This document shows, in pieces, positions 32,277-40,492 of a stretch of DNA of 54,096 nucleotides. Location: positions 19,670 through 73,765 of the forward strand of contig NZ_JAAHBQ010000029.1 in NCBI RefSeq assembly GCF_020144665.1, in the 5' to 3' direction. The stretch is from Oscillatoria salina IIICB1 (lineage in GTDB: Bacteria > Cyanobacteriota > Cyanobacteriia > Cyanobacteriales > SIO1D9). Positions within the stretch are counted from its first letter, which is position 1. Each line of letters starts with the position of its first letter. Both the position numbers and the translations under genes were made by a program. Under the pieces are notes generated by a model. That model made no database searches and was not told the DNA's origin. It was given only the letters and a program-made list of their open reading frames with translations.

Positions 32277-34055
32277 ATGCCACCATCTCCTTGGTTAAAT
32301 CCTGAAGATTCACCTACACCAGATAGAACAGCGAGTTTTATTGAATATTTGCGTTGGATGCGTTCTCCAAATGTTGCAGATAAAGATAGTACCAAACTCG
32401 AAATTTTGCAGAATGCACAAAATAATGCTAACTATCACCAACGTTTAACATTATTGTGCGATCGCGTGCGTAGCTTTGCGGGACAGCAAGGAACAATCCT
32501 AGAACTAACTTGTCCCTGGCGGATTCGCGTCGGCGGACATACTGGACCAGAAAACATCCTACTTCCGGCTTTTGATGCCCTAGGTATGCCTTACCTCCCT
32601 AGTTCTAGTTTACGCGGTGTAGCTCGTTCCAAAGCAATCCGAGAAGTCGGAGAAGAGAATATTGCACCTTATTTCGGCGATCTTAATGCTACCAATCCTG
32701 CTCATCGCGCGGGGAAAGTCATCTTCTTTGATGCTTATCCCTTACCAGATACTCAGAGTCAAGGGGCAATTCGTAATCGTAATCAAAATCAGAACGGTGG
32801 ACTAGCATTAGATATGGCAAATAATATTTGGAGTTGGCAAGAATCTCAGCTTCAATACAGCCCCAACCCTAATTTATTCTTTTCCCTCAAACAAGCCAAA
32901 TTTGTGATTGGTTTGCGTCCGATGGCTGGTTGCGACGAAGCCACTTTTCAACAAGTGGTTGAGTGGTTAAGAAACGGACTGACTGAAAGTGGTTTAGGTT
33001 CGCAACTCAATACTGGTTACGGAAGATTAGTTTTATCTTCTTCCCCGAATACACCTTCAACAAATAATCTCCCTGGAGAATTCTTCCGCGTCGAATTTGA
33101 ACTTGAGGGTCAGTTTATTCACGGTATCCAAGAATTTACCCAATGGGAATGGGAAGAGAGAGAAGGACAATGGGTACATCGGGGTAAACCCCAAGCCGAG
33201 ATTCGTCCAGTTGCATTTAAGTCCATGTTACGTTATTGGTTTCGCGCTTTGGCACGAGGAGTTTTGCCTACTGATTCTGTTAAAAATTGGGAAGCCAACA
33301 TTTTCGGTGGAATTAATCCACAACGACTGGGATGGTTGCGCTGTCATGTCTTACCTGGGAAAAACAACGAACCAAATCTACAAACGGGTATCCTCGTTTT
33401 AGCAAATCCACCAGAAATTCCTGAGAACAAAAAAAATGAAGTAAAAAAATTGTGCAAAAATTTGACTTGGATAATGTTTCACCTTGGCGGAATTGGACAA
33501 GGTGCGCGAAGACCTTGCTATCAGAGGAATAATCCTCCTTTTTGGCGGGGTTCAAGTCTGACTTGCATTCTTGACGACAATTGTAGCCAGGAAGAAGAAG
33601 AGTTCTGGGAAATACCCGAAAATATTGGCGAGTTTCGTAAATTATTTCGTCGTCGTTTACAAAGTTTTTATCGCTCATTAGCACAGTTGTCTCAAGTTGA
33701 GATAAACTCCCAACAACCATTATCTGTAAATACTGAAGCAGATTGGACTGAAGCAATAGATGCTAATTGTCGTATCGTTATTTGTCAGGGTCAAAAAAGG
33801 AACAATAAGGTTTGTGCATTGGCGGTTTTGCATAGTCAGGAGTTAAAGAAAAACGGAGATTATGACCCAGATTTATGTGGTGGGGTAAATCCTCCTACTC
33901 CCTCCCCAGTTTGGATTACTCACTTAGAAGAAGTTGATTTTCAGGTTGTTACTGTTTTTGGAGTTAATAACCCTCCCCAGCAAAACTTTCTACAACATTT
34001 AAGAAATCAAGCTGCACAGTATGTTACAGTCTGGAAATTTCCACAGCCAAGATAA
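32277..34055 (+). CDS. cmr6: Fused RAMP protein: Cmr6 (N-terminal) joined to Cmr1-like (C-terminal)
   Basis: 592 residues from the ATG at 32277 (an in-frame TTG at 32256 has no better site). Residues 1-255 are Cmr6-like: LTCPWRIRVGGHTGPENILL, MPYLPSSSLRGVARSKAI and the glycine loop GLGSQLNTGYGRL. Residues about 268-592 are Cmr1-like: EIRPVAFKSMLRYWFRALAR (near 310), IFGGINPQRLGWLRCHV and GGIGQGARRPCY (near 403), corresponding to the Cmr1 RP..LR.W.RAL and G.G..SRRG motifs. No separate cmr1 exists here, so the fusion probably supplies both subunits at the 3' end of the crRNA. It starts 27 bases after cmr5. Confidence 0.85.
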   Translation: MPPSPWLNPEDSPTPDRTASFIEYLRWMRSPNVADKDSTKLEILQNAQNNANYHQRLTLLCDRVRSFAGQQGTILELTCPWRIRVGGHTGPENILLPAFDALGMPYLPSSSLRGVARSKAIREVGEENIAPYFGDLNATNPAHRAGKVIFFDAYPLPDTQSQGAIRNRNQNQNGGLALDMANNIWSWQESQLQYSPNPNLFFSLKQAKFVIGLRPMAGCDEATFQQVVEWLRNGLTESGLGSQLNTGYGRLVLSSSPNTPSTNNLPGEFFRVEFELEGQFIHGIQEFTQWEWEEREGQWVHRGKPQAEIRPVAFKSMLRYWFRALARGVLPTDSVKNWEANIFGGINPQRLGWLRCHVLPGKNNEPNLQTGILVLANPPEIPENKKNEVKKLCKNLTWIMFHLGGIGQGARRPCYQRNNPPFWRGSSLTCILDDNCSQEEEEFWEIPENIGEFRKLFRRRLQSFYRSLAQLSQVEINSQQPLSVNTEADWTEAIDANCRIVICQGQKRNNKVCALAVLHSQELKKNGDYDPDLCGGVNPPTPSPVWITHLEEVDFQVVTVFGVNNPPQQNFLQHLRNQAAQYVTVWKFPQPR

Positions 34056-34146
34056 TAATCTCAAACCAAGCTATTTTTAGTTCAAATAGCAGTTTCACCG
34101 TGGCTACATTTGCTTAACACACATTAAATCAACAGAGGAAAATTAA

Positions 34147-35940
34147 ATGACTATTCTCCTTACTAACATGGGAACTTCCGACCTCGCTGTCAAAATTGAC
34201 GGTCATTATCTTCCCATTGGTTTTGACCGCAATGAACCGAATATGGCGGAAGCAGAAGCCGAAATTCAAGGTAAAGTTGAAGCTGAAAAATGGCGAAATC
34301 GCTTTGGGATTATTAAAGACAAACTTGGTTCAGAATTAGGAATTAGCGATACTAAAAACTTCCGCGAATTAAGTCGAGTAATCTTAGAAAAATATCAACA
34401 AGAACCCGAAATTTGGCACAAACGTTTACGTCCCGGACGTATTCTCGGTATCATTGAAACAGCCAAGAAAAGATTTGGTATTCATACTGCTTATATCTTT
34501 GTTACCAATCAACCTGAATTTGTTGTTAATTTCCAGGGAGAGAAAGAACCAAATCCCGGATATCCTACTGATTCAATTCATTTATTCCACATTCTCAAGC
34601 TTTGGTTTGAACGTGAGTTTGGTCAAGATTACTTGCAGTTTAAACCTGTATATCTTGAAGATGTTTCGGCAATTGATTTAGATGGATTGCTAAATAAATA
34701 TTACAACTTCTTTCTAAAGCTTGACAAAAACGAACAAATCCTCATTAGTATTAAAGGAGGAACGCCACAAATGCAAACCGCACTGCGAGTGCAAGCGGTT
34801 TCTTCTGAAGTTTCTAATCAAGTTTATTTAGAACCAAAACTGTCGATTCTCAAGCTTTTAGCTGGAGAAGCTTCCGAGTGTCATGTTTTCTCTTATTGGC
34901 GCTATCAACGTATTCAAAAATATCAAACGGTTAAGCAATTATTACAGCGTTGGGATTTTGATGGAGCGCGAGTAATTTTGGAGCAATGGTTATCAACTTT
35001 AAAAGAGTTAGAAAAAGCGGGTATTGAGGAAGTTCAAGCTAATGAAAGTTCCTTGGAATTGCTGGTGAAAGCGTTGAGAATGGCAGTAGGATATCTTAAT
35101 TTAGATGCAGAGGAAGCAAATAAACAAGCGGATCAAGCTTTAGGAGAGTTAGCAACAATACCGCAAGATTATCAGCACAACGGATATGCTCGTTTGCTCA
35201 ATTTATATACGCAATGTTGTTTGTTTTGGGATTTAGATCGGATTGCGGATTTTCTCTCTCGGATGGGTTCTTTTTACGAGGAGACGTTACACGAGTTAAT
35301 CCGTCAGTTGGATGGCGAAAAATATTTCGATCGTATTGAGTATCCTGATGATTGGTATTTGAATGAAAATACTATAGATGAGTTTCTGGCTAATAGCGAT
35401 TTAGTTAATAATTTTGATAGGTTGGAGTCGAAGATTAATAAAAAATATTACCCAAAATGGCAGCGAGAAAGAGAAATGCCTAAAAAATATTACAAGCTTC
35501 CGGGTCGTTTTAGTAAATTAAATTTTGTTCAAGCTTTGGTAGAAACTAAAAAAGGCGATCTAGCAGCTTTTAATGAAATGACTTCCGCAATGGAAAAACT
35601 CGATTATTGGGCTGCAAAGCGCAATCAATTAATTCATGGTGCAAAAGGCGTTTCTAAACAAAGAATGAAAGAAGTTCTTGCAGAAGATAAGCGACTTCGG
35701 CAAGAAAGAAAAATGAAAAATAAGGATATCAGTAAAAATGTGGTTCGGGCTTGTAAACCGGAAGAAATTTTAACTAAAATGACTATTATTAGTCGTAGTG
35801 TTTTACAGTTGACAAAGGTGTCTTTACCGGATTCGGTGATGTATTCTAATCCTGATTATCTTGATTCAGCAAACGAACCTTATTACATTTATTCGGATAT
35901 TCGTAAGTGGGTGGAAGAAACTCTCGATCGCGATTTGTGA
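34147..35940 (+). CDS. CARF-HEPN ribonuclease, Csm6/Csx1-like
   Basis: 597 residues. The N-terminal half is a CARF sensor: MTILLTNMGTSDL at the start and SIKGGTPQMQTALRVQAV (G204-G205-T206-P207), the ligand loop of CARF domains. The C-terminal half is helical with a HEPN R-x4-H motif, AKRNQLIHGAK (R492, H497), the RNase active site. Such proteins bind the cyclic oligoadenylate made by Cas10 and then degrade RNA without specificity. AGAGGAAAATTAA precedes the ATG. It lies 91 bases after the cmr6/cmr1 gene on the same strand and is likely in the same operon. I could not match it to a specific named subfamily. Confidence 0.88.
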   Translation: MTILLTNMGTSDLAVKIDGHYLPIGFDRNEPNMAEAEAEIQGKVEAEKWRNRFGIIKDKLGSELGISDTKNFRELSRVILEKYQQEPEIWHKRLRPGRILGIIETAKKRFGIHTAYIFVTNQPEFVVNFQGEKEPNPGYPTDSIHLFHILKLWFEREFGQDYLQFKPVYLEDVSAIDLDGLLNKYYNFFLKLDKNEQILISIKGGTPQMQTALRVQAVSSEVSNQVYLEPKLSILKLLAGEASECHVFSYWRYQRIQKYQTVKQLLQRWDFDGARVILEQWLSTLKELEKAGIEEVQANESSLELLVKALRMAVGYLNLDAEEANKQADQALGELATIPQDYQHNGYARLLNLYTQCCLFWDLDRIADFLSRMGSFYEETLHELIRQLDGEKYFDRIEYPDDWYLNENTIDEFLANSDLVNNFDRLESKINKKYYPKWQREREMPKKYYKLPGRFSKLNFVQALVETKKGDLAAFNEMTSAMEKLDYWAAKRNQLIHGAKGVSKQRMKEVLAEDKRLRQERKMKNKDISKNVVRACKPEEILTKMTIISRSVLQLTKVSLPDSVMYSNPDYLDSANEPYYIYSDIRKWVEETLDRDL

Positions 35941-35995
35941 AGATGAGTGACGGGAAAAGCGCGATCGCCACTTTTCACGCGATCGCGCTTTACTC

Positions 35996-36130
35996 TTATT
36001 GGGGACAACGATGCTCGTTACCGTTTCGATCTTCGCAAACTGAGGTAGCAGTTGTGCTTGTGGCTATGATTTGCGGTGCAAAACCTAGCACGAGGATGAG
36101 GGCGATCGCGATCGTGGTAATCTTTTTCAT
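35996..36130 (-). CDS. Small secreted peptide, unknown
   Basis: 44 residues: MKKITTIAIALILVLGFAPQ, then IIATSTTATSVCEDRNGNEHRCPQ. The first 23 residues are a clear signal peptide (KK, hydrophobic core, small residues before the cut). The mature peptide is about 20 residues with two cysteines. GGAGAAAAG lies upstream with a somewhat long spacing. Antisense to and downstream of the CARF-HEPN gene. Function unknown. Confidence 0.55.
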   Translation of the reverse strand: MKKITTIAIALILVLGFAPQIIATSTTATSVCEDRNGNEHRCPQ

Positions 36131-36456
36131 GGTTGCTTTTCTCCGGGTACGAACCAAAAACACTCCCAGAAGCAAGTTTTGTTAGCTAGTCAATGCCGCG
36201 ATAATCACCTAATTACGCTCTCTTTTGTCCCTTCATTAACCACTCTAAAACCCATCTTTCTCAGCGACAATAGTTTTCATGCGAATGACGAAAAATTAAT
36301 TTTTCATCTCAAATTTACTTCCCGAAAACAGAAAATTGCCCCCGATCTTTTTCCTAAAAAAACTAGACAAAACTATTTTGATGAGTTATTATAAATGTGG
36401 TGGAAAAACCAAGTAATCCCAAGAATATTTGTGGCAAGTTGCTTGGAGACACCACC

Positions 36457-36621
36457 ATGAAAAAGCTAATCAACCTTGCAGTAGTAGCGTTAATCGCTTT
36501 CGCACCAATACTCATCCCTCATCAGGCTACTGGATACTTGTCGGGATTTCTGGCAATGGCGGTAAGATTAGGCGATGATTGCGCGATGCAACGTTTAGAG
36601 AAAAAGCTAGAGCAAAAATAG
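36457..36621 (+). CDS. Small exported or membrane peptide, unknown
   Basis: 54 residues from the ATG at 36457, chosen over an upstream ATG at 36397 because MKKLINLAVVALIAFAPILI is a clear signal or membrane segment and TTGGAGACACC is a ribosome-binding site. The rest, LSGFLAMAVRLGDDCAMQRL and a lysine-rich tail, is unrecognised. A terminator follows 13 bases after the stop. Divergent from the similar-sized secreted peptide at 35996. Confidence 0.6.
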   Translation: MKKLINLAVVALIAFAPILIPHQATGYLSGFLAMAVRLGDDCAMQRLEKKLEQK

Positions 36622-36633
36622 CTCGGAAAGTAA

Positions 36634-36662
36634 CTCGGTTTCCCAAAGAACCGGGTTTTTTA
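36634..36662 (+). terminator. Rho-independent terminator
   Basis: CTCGGTT...AACCGGG stem (one G-U pair) followed by TTTTTT, just after the 36457-36621 gene. Confidence 0.75.
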
Positions 36663-37005
36663 ATCTCAAAAATGAAGTTAGAAAACCAACCCCCTCGTTT
36701 CTAGACTCTGTCTAGAAATGCTCCTGGGAGGCTCCGCCTCCATAACAAAGATCGCGAGGTAGAATGTCAAAAATAAGGTAGAGACGCAGCGAACCACATC
36801 TCTACCTAGATAGCCGTACTCAGAGCGAGCGAAGCTACTTTTTACTTGCAGTTGTTTCCATTAATTCAACTTCCTTTGGAAGTTAGAAAACCGATAACTG
36901 CTCTCGGTTTCTAGATATTAGAATAGCCAATCTAGTTACTAGAAAGACAGGTCAAAATGACCTTGACTCACACCCAAATATCAACTAGCCCGTGTCGCTG
37001 TCTAA
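36662..37005. other. Intergenic region with dispersed repeats
   Basis: About 340 bases with no gene. It holds a copy of the dispersed CTCGTTTCT.GAC...GTC.AGAAATGCTC repeat (about 36692-36742, related to the tandem copies at 47328-47587), the CRISPR-repeat-like hairpin at 36854-36890, a further hairpin AAACCGA...TCGGTTT directly after it and a GGTCAAAATGACC palindrome. Confidence 0.6.
36854..36890. repeat. Orphan CRISPR-repeat-like sequence
   Basis: GTTTCCATTAATTCAACTTC followed by CTTTGGAAGTTAGAA. It matches the array repeats along nearly the whole length, with a change in the middle (CCTTTGG in place of CCGAAG) that makes the internal hairpin CAACTTCC-TTT-GGAAGTT more regular. It is alone, 3.6 kb from array 1, between the effector and adaptation genes. 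Confidence 0.8.
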
Positions 37006-37296
37006 TTACTCACAAATTTTCTTCCAGAGAGGAACAGGAATTTCCTCATAATGTTCCAAAAGAAAATCCATCATTGCTAAATGACGCAAATCATTCGTAG
37101 TCGGACGACGATAATAACGACCCCGCTTAAACCAACCTCTAACTGTCGAATAAGAACGTTGACAAATTTCTGCCATTTGCTCGTAAGTTACATTCCATTT
37201 CAGATAAAATTGCTGTGGTGTCATTCCTAATTGACAATGGCTGTAAAGTGAAATTAAATGCAATTCCCTTGCTTGTAAACTACGAGGTTTATTCAT
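37006..37296 (-). CDS. Helix-turn-helix protein
   Basis: 96 residues, starting MNKPRSLQARELHLISLYSH. The central YEQMAEICQRSYSTVRGWFK is a helix-turn-helix of the transposase/Xre-like kind. Its ATG lies inside the end of the preceding gene (8-base overlap), so the pair is coupled. Last gene of the minus-strand run behind cas2; possibly a small regulator. Confidence 0.65.
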   Translation of the reverse strand: MNKPRSLQARELHLISLYSHCQLGMTPQQFYLKWNVTYEQMAEICQRSYSTVRGWFKRGRYYRRPTTNDLRHLAMMDFLLEHYEEIPVPLWKKICE

Positions 37297-37825
37297 CCTC
37301 AAACTTCTCCAAATCAGTTTCCCAAGCTGTATCAACAACACACCAACGGGCTGAAGGTGAATCAGGGTCTAGAAGTAGTAAATAACACCATTTCCAATTA
37401 CCAGATTCCGGTGCGTAGCCGTAATAACGACCGATAACAACTCCCCAATCAGTTAACTCTGGTTCATCGATTGGTAGCCAACTAACCACCGAACCAAAAG
37501 GGAAACGAGGGGTAGTTGCATCGAGAAAAAATGCCGGGGAATCGACGGGAATGGGTAACATTCGACTGCGGACTAAAGAATCGGCAATTACGGCAGATTC
37601 ACCTTGGCGAATTCCATGCAAATAAGTAGAAATAACCTCAAAATTAAGATTATTTATTAGTTGCTTAATTAACAACGCCGCCAGATTTTCTAATTCCTCT
37701 GAAATCAAATTACTCTCGTTTATTTGAGCAAGTTTTTCCAGTAACTCAAGCACCGCAAAATCTTTCAGTGCTTTTTGATAACCGGGTGGTTCTAAGCGCA
37801 AAAAATCTCTTTGGTAGTTGACCAT
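37289..37825 (-). CDS. Hypothetical protein
   Basis: 178 residues. The N-terminal half is helical (LELLEKLAQINESNLISEEL); the C-terminal half is beta-rich with FPFGSVVSWLPIDEPELTDW and GVVIGRYYGYAPESGNWKWC. No family recognised. Overlaps the HTH gene at its 3' end and follows the RelE-like gene by 22 bases, so the three are likely co-transcribed. Confidence 0.6.
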   Translation of the reverse strand: MVNYQRDFLRLEPPGYQKALKDFAVLELLEKLAQINESNLISEELENLAALLIKQLINNLNFEVISTYLHGIRQGESAVIADSLVRSRMLPIPVDSPAFFLDATTPRFPFGSVVSWLPIDEPELTDWGVVIGRYYGYAPESGNWKWCYLLLLDPDSPSARWCVVDTAWETDLEKFEDE

Positions 37826-37847
37826 TTTTTGTCTCCTTTACTAACTA

Positions 37848-38117
37848 TTAATGAGAGTCAATATTTATGACCACAACTGTTCGATTTGTGGTATAATGCC
37901 AGTAAAAACGTTTCGACATTGAAGCTGAAGAACTCCAAAGATTTTTACCTTTTTTTCGATAGCGATGAGTCCTTAAACTGCGGTAGCTAGCACCCTCTTG
38001 ACAGAAAAGAGAAAAAGCTTTCTGGTACTGACGACGAGTGGATATAGGCAAATAATTCAGTTGTTTTTCAGCTTGTTTCGTCAGAACTAACGTGAATTTC
38101 GGCGATCCATTTGGCAT
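37848..38117 (-). CDS. RelE/ParE-like toxin-fold protein
   Basis: 89 residues. FTLVLTKQAEKQLNYLPIST, the central SLRTHRYRKKGKNLWSSSAS and the end RFYWHYTTNRTVVVINIDSH follow the RelE/ParE fold pattern (N-terminal strand and two helices, then R/K-rich strands ending in a V-V-I strand). AAGGAG abuts the ATG directly, which is unusual, so the start is uncertain. No classical antitoxin lies beside it. The 37289 gene could be its partner. Confidence 0.55.
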   Translation of the reverse strand: MPNGSPKFTLVLTKQAEKQLNYLPISTRRQYQKAFSLFCQEGASYRSLRTHRYRKKGKNLWSSSASMSKRFYWHYTTNRTVVVINIDSH

Positions 38118-38240
38118 CTCCTTGGCTGATATTTATTAGTCTCTCCCTTTGTTAACAATCAACTAATTTTTTACTATTTCTATTAGCCCGCATAGCTGAG
38201 CTTTCAGGCGTTTGGCAGGAATTTTGGGGGCAAAAAAGTT

Positions 38241-38519
38241 TCACACAATTAAAACTTGCTCGTCTACAACAAACTTAGGTTGAATTCCCAGAATTGCTAC
38301 TTTATTTCGGCAGTGGGCGGAGAGAGGATAAAATCGGAGTTGGTCTGTTTCAGAATCGAGCATTTTGTCTAGCTTTTGTTGCAATTTTTCGTATTGATTA
38401 TCGTTCAAGACTGCTTCAAAAACTGACTTTTGGACTCGCAAACCGTAAGCTTGCAAAAGTTTTGCTACTCTTTGGCGGCGGCTATCTTCTACAATGTCGT
38501 AACAAATTAGGTAAAACAT
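38241..38519 (-). CDS. cas2: CRISPR adaptation protein Cas2
   Basis: 92 residues. FYLICYDIVEDSRRQRVAKL and LQAYGLRVQKSVFEAVL are the Cas2 signature, with the Asp of YDI at the conserved position. Cas2 bridges two Cas1 dimers in the spacer integrase. It is the only cas2 in the window, serving up to three Cas1 proteins. It lies downstream of cas1a on the same strand, separated by the 48-bp tandem repeats. Confidence 0.95.
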   Translation of the reverse strand: MFYLICYDIVEDSRRQRVAKLLQAYGLRVQKSVFEAVLNDNQYEKLQQKLDKMLDSETDQLRFYPLSAHCRNKVAILGIQPKFVVDEQVLIV

Positions 38520-38553
38520 CAGCTTTGACTAAGGTTTTAGGGTGGGGAATTCT

Positions 38554-38572
38554 CCCCCCTTGTTAAGGGGGG
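38554..38572. repeat. Strong small hairpin upstream of cas2
   Basis: CCCCCCTT-GTT-AAGGGGGG, an 8-bp stem with a 3-base loop, between cas2 and the tandem repeats. It could attenuate cas1a-to-cas2 read-through on the minus strand, or be a remnant of a dispersed element. Confidence 0.6.
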
Positions 38573-38586
38573 ACTAATTTTAATGA

Positions 38587-39040
38587 TTGGTTGAGAATGA
38601 GATAATTGTTTGGAGATTCTTCGCTCAGAATGACATGATTGATTGGGAATCAGATAATTGTTTGGGAGATTCTTCGCTCAGAATGACATGGTTGATTGAG
38701 AATGAGATAATTTTTGGGAGATTCTTCGCTCAGAATGACATGGTTGAGAATGAGATAATTTTTGGGAGATTCTTCGCTCAGAATGACATGATTGAGAATG
38801 AAATAATTGTTTGGAGATTCTTTGCTCAGAATGACATGGTTGAGAATGAGATAATTGTTTGGAGATTCTTCGCTCAGAATGACATGATTGAGAATGAAAT
38901 AATTGTTTGGAGATTCTTTGCTCAGAATGACATGGTTGAGAATGAGATAATTGTTTGGAGATTCTTCGCTCAGAATGACATGGTTGAGAATGAGATAATT
39001 GTTTGGAGATTCTTCGCTCAGAATGACATGGTTGGCTGAG
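38587..39040. repeat. 48-bp tandem repeats between cas1a and cas2
   Basis: Nine units of about 48 bp, containing GAGATTCTTCGCTCAGAATG and TTGAGAATGAGATAATTGTT. One unit (second) is longer and altered. The length is a multiple of three, so a plus-strand frame stays open through it, but the reading is the repeat itself and has no gene features. Confidence 0.85.
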
Positions 39041-39055
39041 AATTATCGGACAAAA

Positions 39056-40129
39056 TTAGGAAAACGAAACAAAACGACGTTGTTTGATAGTTTGCTTAAC
39101 GGGGAATAACGCCAAAGGTTTATTCGCTTTCCAGGTTACAAATAAAGGTTGGTAGAAATCGATTTTTCCTAACAAATAATCCACGTAAGCTTGTACTTGC
39201 CATTGTAAGCAACGACGATAGGTCATTTGTCCGGCTAAATAATGATTGATTTGTGCGGTTAATTTGGCTTCCCAGTGGTAAATAAATTTCTCTAGGGCTG
39301 CGGGAGAAAGTAAGTAGTTTCCTAAGTCGTCGGGAGGAAGAAAGTCATCGCAGGTGAGAAGCTGGGAGTTGACTAAGTTGATAACTAAGTCTTCGACAAT
39401 GGGGGCGCGAAATTGCTCCATTAAGTCGCAAACTAAGGGTGTATGATTGATGCAGTTGAGATGGAAGTGTCCCCAGTGAGGGTTTAATCCAACTTCACGG
39501 ATGAAGGTGAATAAGTTTTGACTTAGAAGTGCGTAACCGAGATTGAGTAAGGTGTTGATGTAGTCTAGCGGTGGTGTGTCCTGGCGTTGGTGAAATTGGA
39601 AAACTTCGGGTAGTAGGGAACCGAGAGCGGGATAATATAAGTTGTTGGCTTTGTTGTGGTAAAACCAAAGGGCTTTGTGACTGTTGACGCTGGGTAAATG
39701 TTCGAGTAGCAAGGCGAGGGTTTTGATGGCTTCGGTGGCTAGTTGAGTTGAGTGGGAGTGGTTTAAACGCCGCAAGAGTGTGCATTTGTTGTGGAGTTTG
39801 GCGCGAATTAAGGTTTCTGCAAGGAGGTGGCTAAAGGTTTGGTTACGCCATTGCTTTTTTTGTTGGATTAAGGTTTTGCTGAGTGGTGGTTGGAAGTCGT
39901 TGAGGTGGACGAGAAGATATCCTTGTTCGCTGATATATAAGATCGGTTTTTGTTCGCTGAGGGCTATTCGGGTAGCTTGGGGAGAGATTTTGTTGGGGCT
40001 GAAGATAATGATTTGGCTGACTTGGTGGATGGGTATTTCTGCTTGGAGTTGGTTTTGTTGGTGAATTTGGAAGTATTTGTCACTGACGTTAAGTATGGTG
40101 TTGGGTTTGGTTATGTAGAGGGTGGACAT
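39056..40129 (-). CDS. cas1: CRISPR Cas1 (cas1a), catalytic glutamate replaced
   Basis: 357 residues. Cas1 throughout: MSTLYITKPNTILNV, GYALLSQNLFTFIREVGLNP, WGHFHLN and VCDLMEQFRAPIVEDLV. The metal-binding His (GHFH) and Asp (CDLMEQFR) are present. The Glu found in Y-E-G-(Q/E)-x-A is missing: the segment reads FYHNKANNLYYPALG, with H158 where Cas1b has E157. Integrase activity is therefore doubtful; it may be structural or decaying. An upstream double motif (AACTCAGATACC) is shared with RT-cas1. Downstream on the same strand: cas2. Confidence 0.93.
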   Translation of the reverse strand: MSTLYITKPNTILNVSDKYFQIHQQNQLQAEIPIHQVSQIIIFSPNKISPQATRIALSEQKPILYISEQGYLLVHLNDFQPPLSKTLIQQKKQWRNQTFSHLLAETLIRAKLHNKCTLLRRLNHSHSTQLATEAIKTLALLLEHLPSVNSHKALWFYHNKANNLYYPALGSLLPEVFQFHQRQDTPPLDYINTLLNLGYALLSQNLFTFIREVGLNPHWGHFHLNCINHTPLVCDLMEQFRAPIVEDLVINLVNSQLLTCDDFLPPDDLGNYLLSPAALEKFIYHWEAKLTAQINHYLAGQMTYRRCLQWQVQAYVDYLLGKIDFYQPLFVTWKANKPLALFPVKQTIKQRRFVSFS

Positions 40130-40165
40130 AATTTGTTGTTGATTTGTGTTCTGTTTCTATGATGT

Positions 40166-40232
40166 GGGGGGGTATCTGAGTTCTTGTTTGCGTTTGTGTC
40201 GTGTTTGTATGAGTTGGTATCTGAGTTGGGAA
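40166..40232 (-). promoter_or_regulatory. Double motif upstream of cas1a
   Basis: On the plus strand GGTATCTGAGTT occurs at 40171-40182 and again at 40216-40227, 45 bases apart, with TGTATGAGTT just before the second. The nearer copy begins 42 bases from the cas1a start. The same pair with the same two spacings lies upstream of RT-cas1 at 49669-49725. Confidence 0.65.
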
Positions 40233-40288
40233 TGTTGGTGTTTTTGGGGGAATTTTTGGGAGTTGGTGAGAGGTGACGAGTGGGGTTT

Positions 40289-40379
40289 TATAGCAGTAAA
40301 CAGTAAACAGTGATGAGAGCCTATGCTAGCAAGGTTTTCCGAAAATGAGGATGTCCTAACTAATTCGTTCTCTGCTATA
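40289..40379 (-). mobile_element. MITE-like element, copy B (inverted relative to copy A)
   Basis: Starts TATAGCAG and ends CTGCTATA. It is the reverse complement of 26401-26505, less 14 bases in the 7-bp repeat tract. It interrupts the cas1a/array 1 interval; the equivalent RT-cas1/array 2 interval has no such element. Confidence 0.75.
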
Positions 40380-40438
40380 ACGAGTTTTGCTGAGGTGTTT
40401 CGTTAAAGGTTGGCGGTGTTTATTCTTGGTGTTGAATT

Positions 40439-40477
40439 AAAAAGCTACAAAAATCTTGGTGACTTTTGTAGCTTTTT
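40439..40477 (-). terminator. Terminator hairpin at the trailer end of array 1
   Basis: AAAAAGCTACAAAA pairs perfectly with TTTTGTAGCTTTTT around an 11-base loop (14-bp stem). T-runs on both sides would allow it to act in either direction. It lies between the decayed last repeat of array 1 and cas1a. A related hairpin is at the same place beside array 2. Confidence 0.8.
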
Positions 40478-40492
40478 TGGATTTTAATTCGC

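Noticed and set aside
36179-36394. 71-residue plus-strand frame starting TTG
   Set aside because: No ribosome-binding site and no protein-like composition; overlaps the promoter area of the small exported peptide.
38587-39039. Plus-strand frame repeating VENEIIVWRFFAQND
   Set aside because: Translation of the 48-bp tandem repeats; it stays open only because the unit is a multiple of three.
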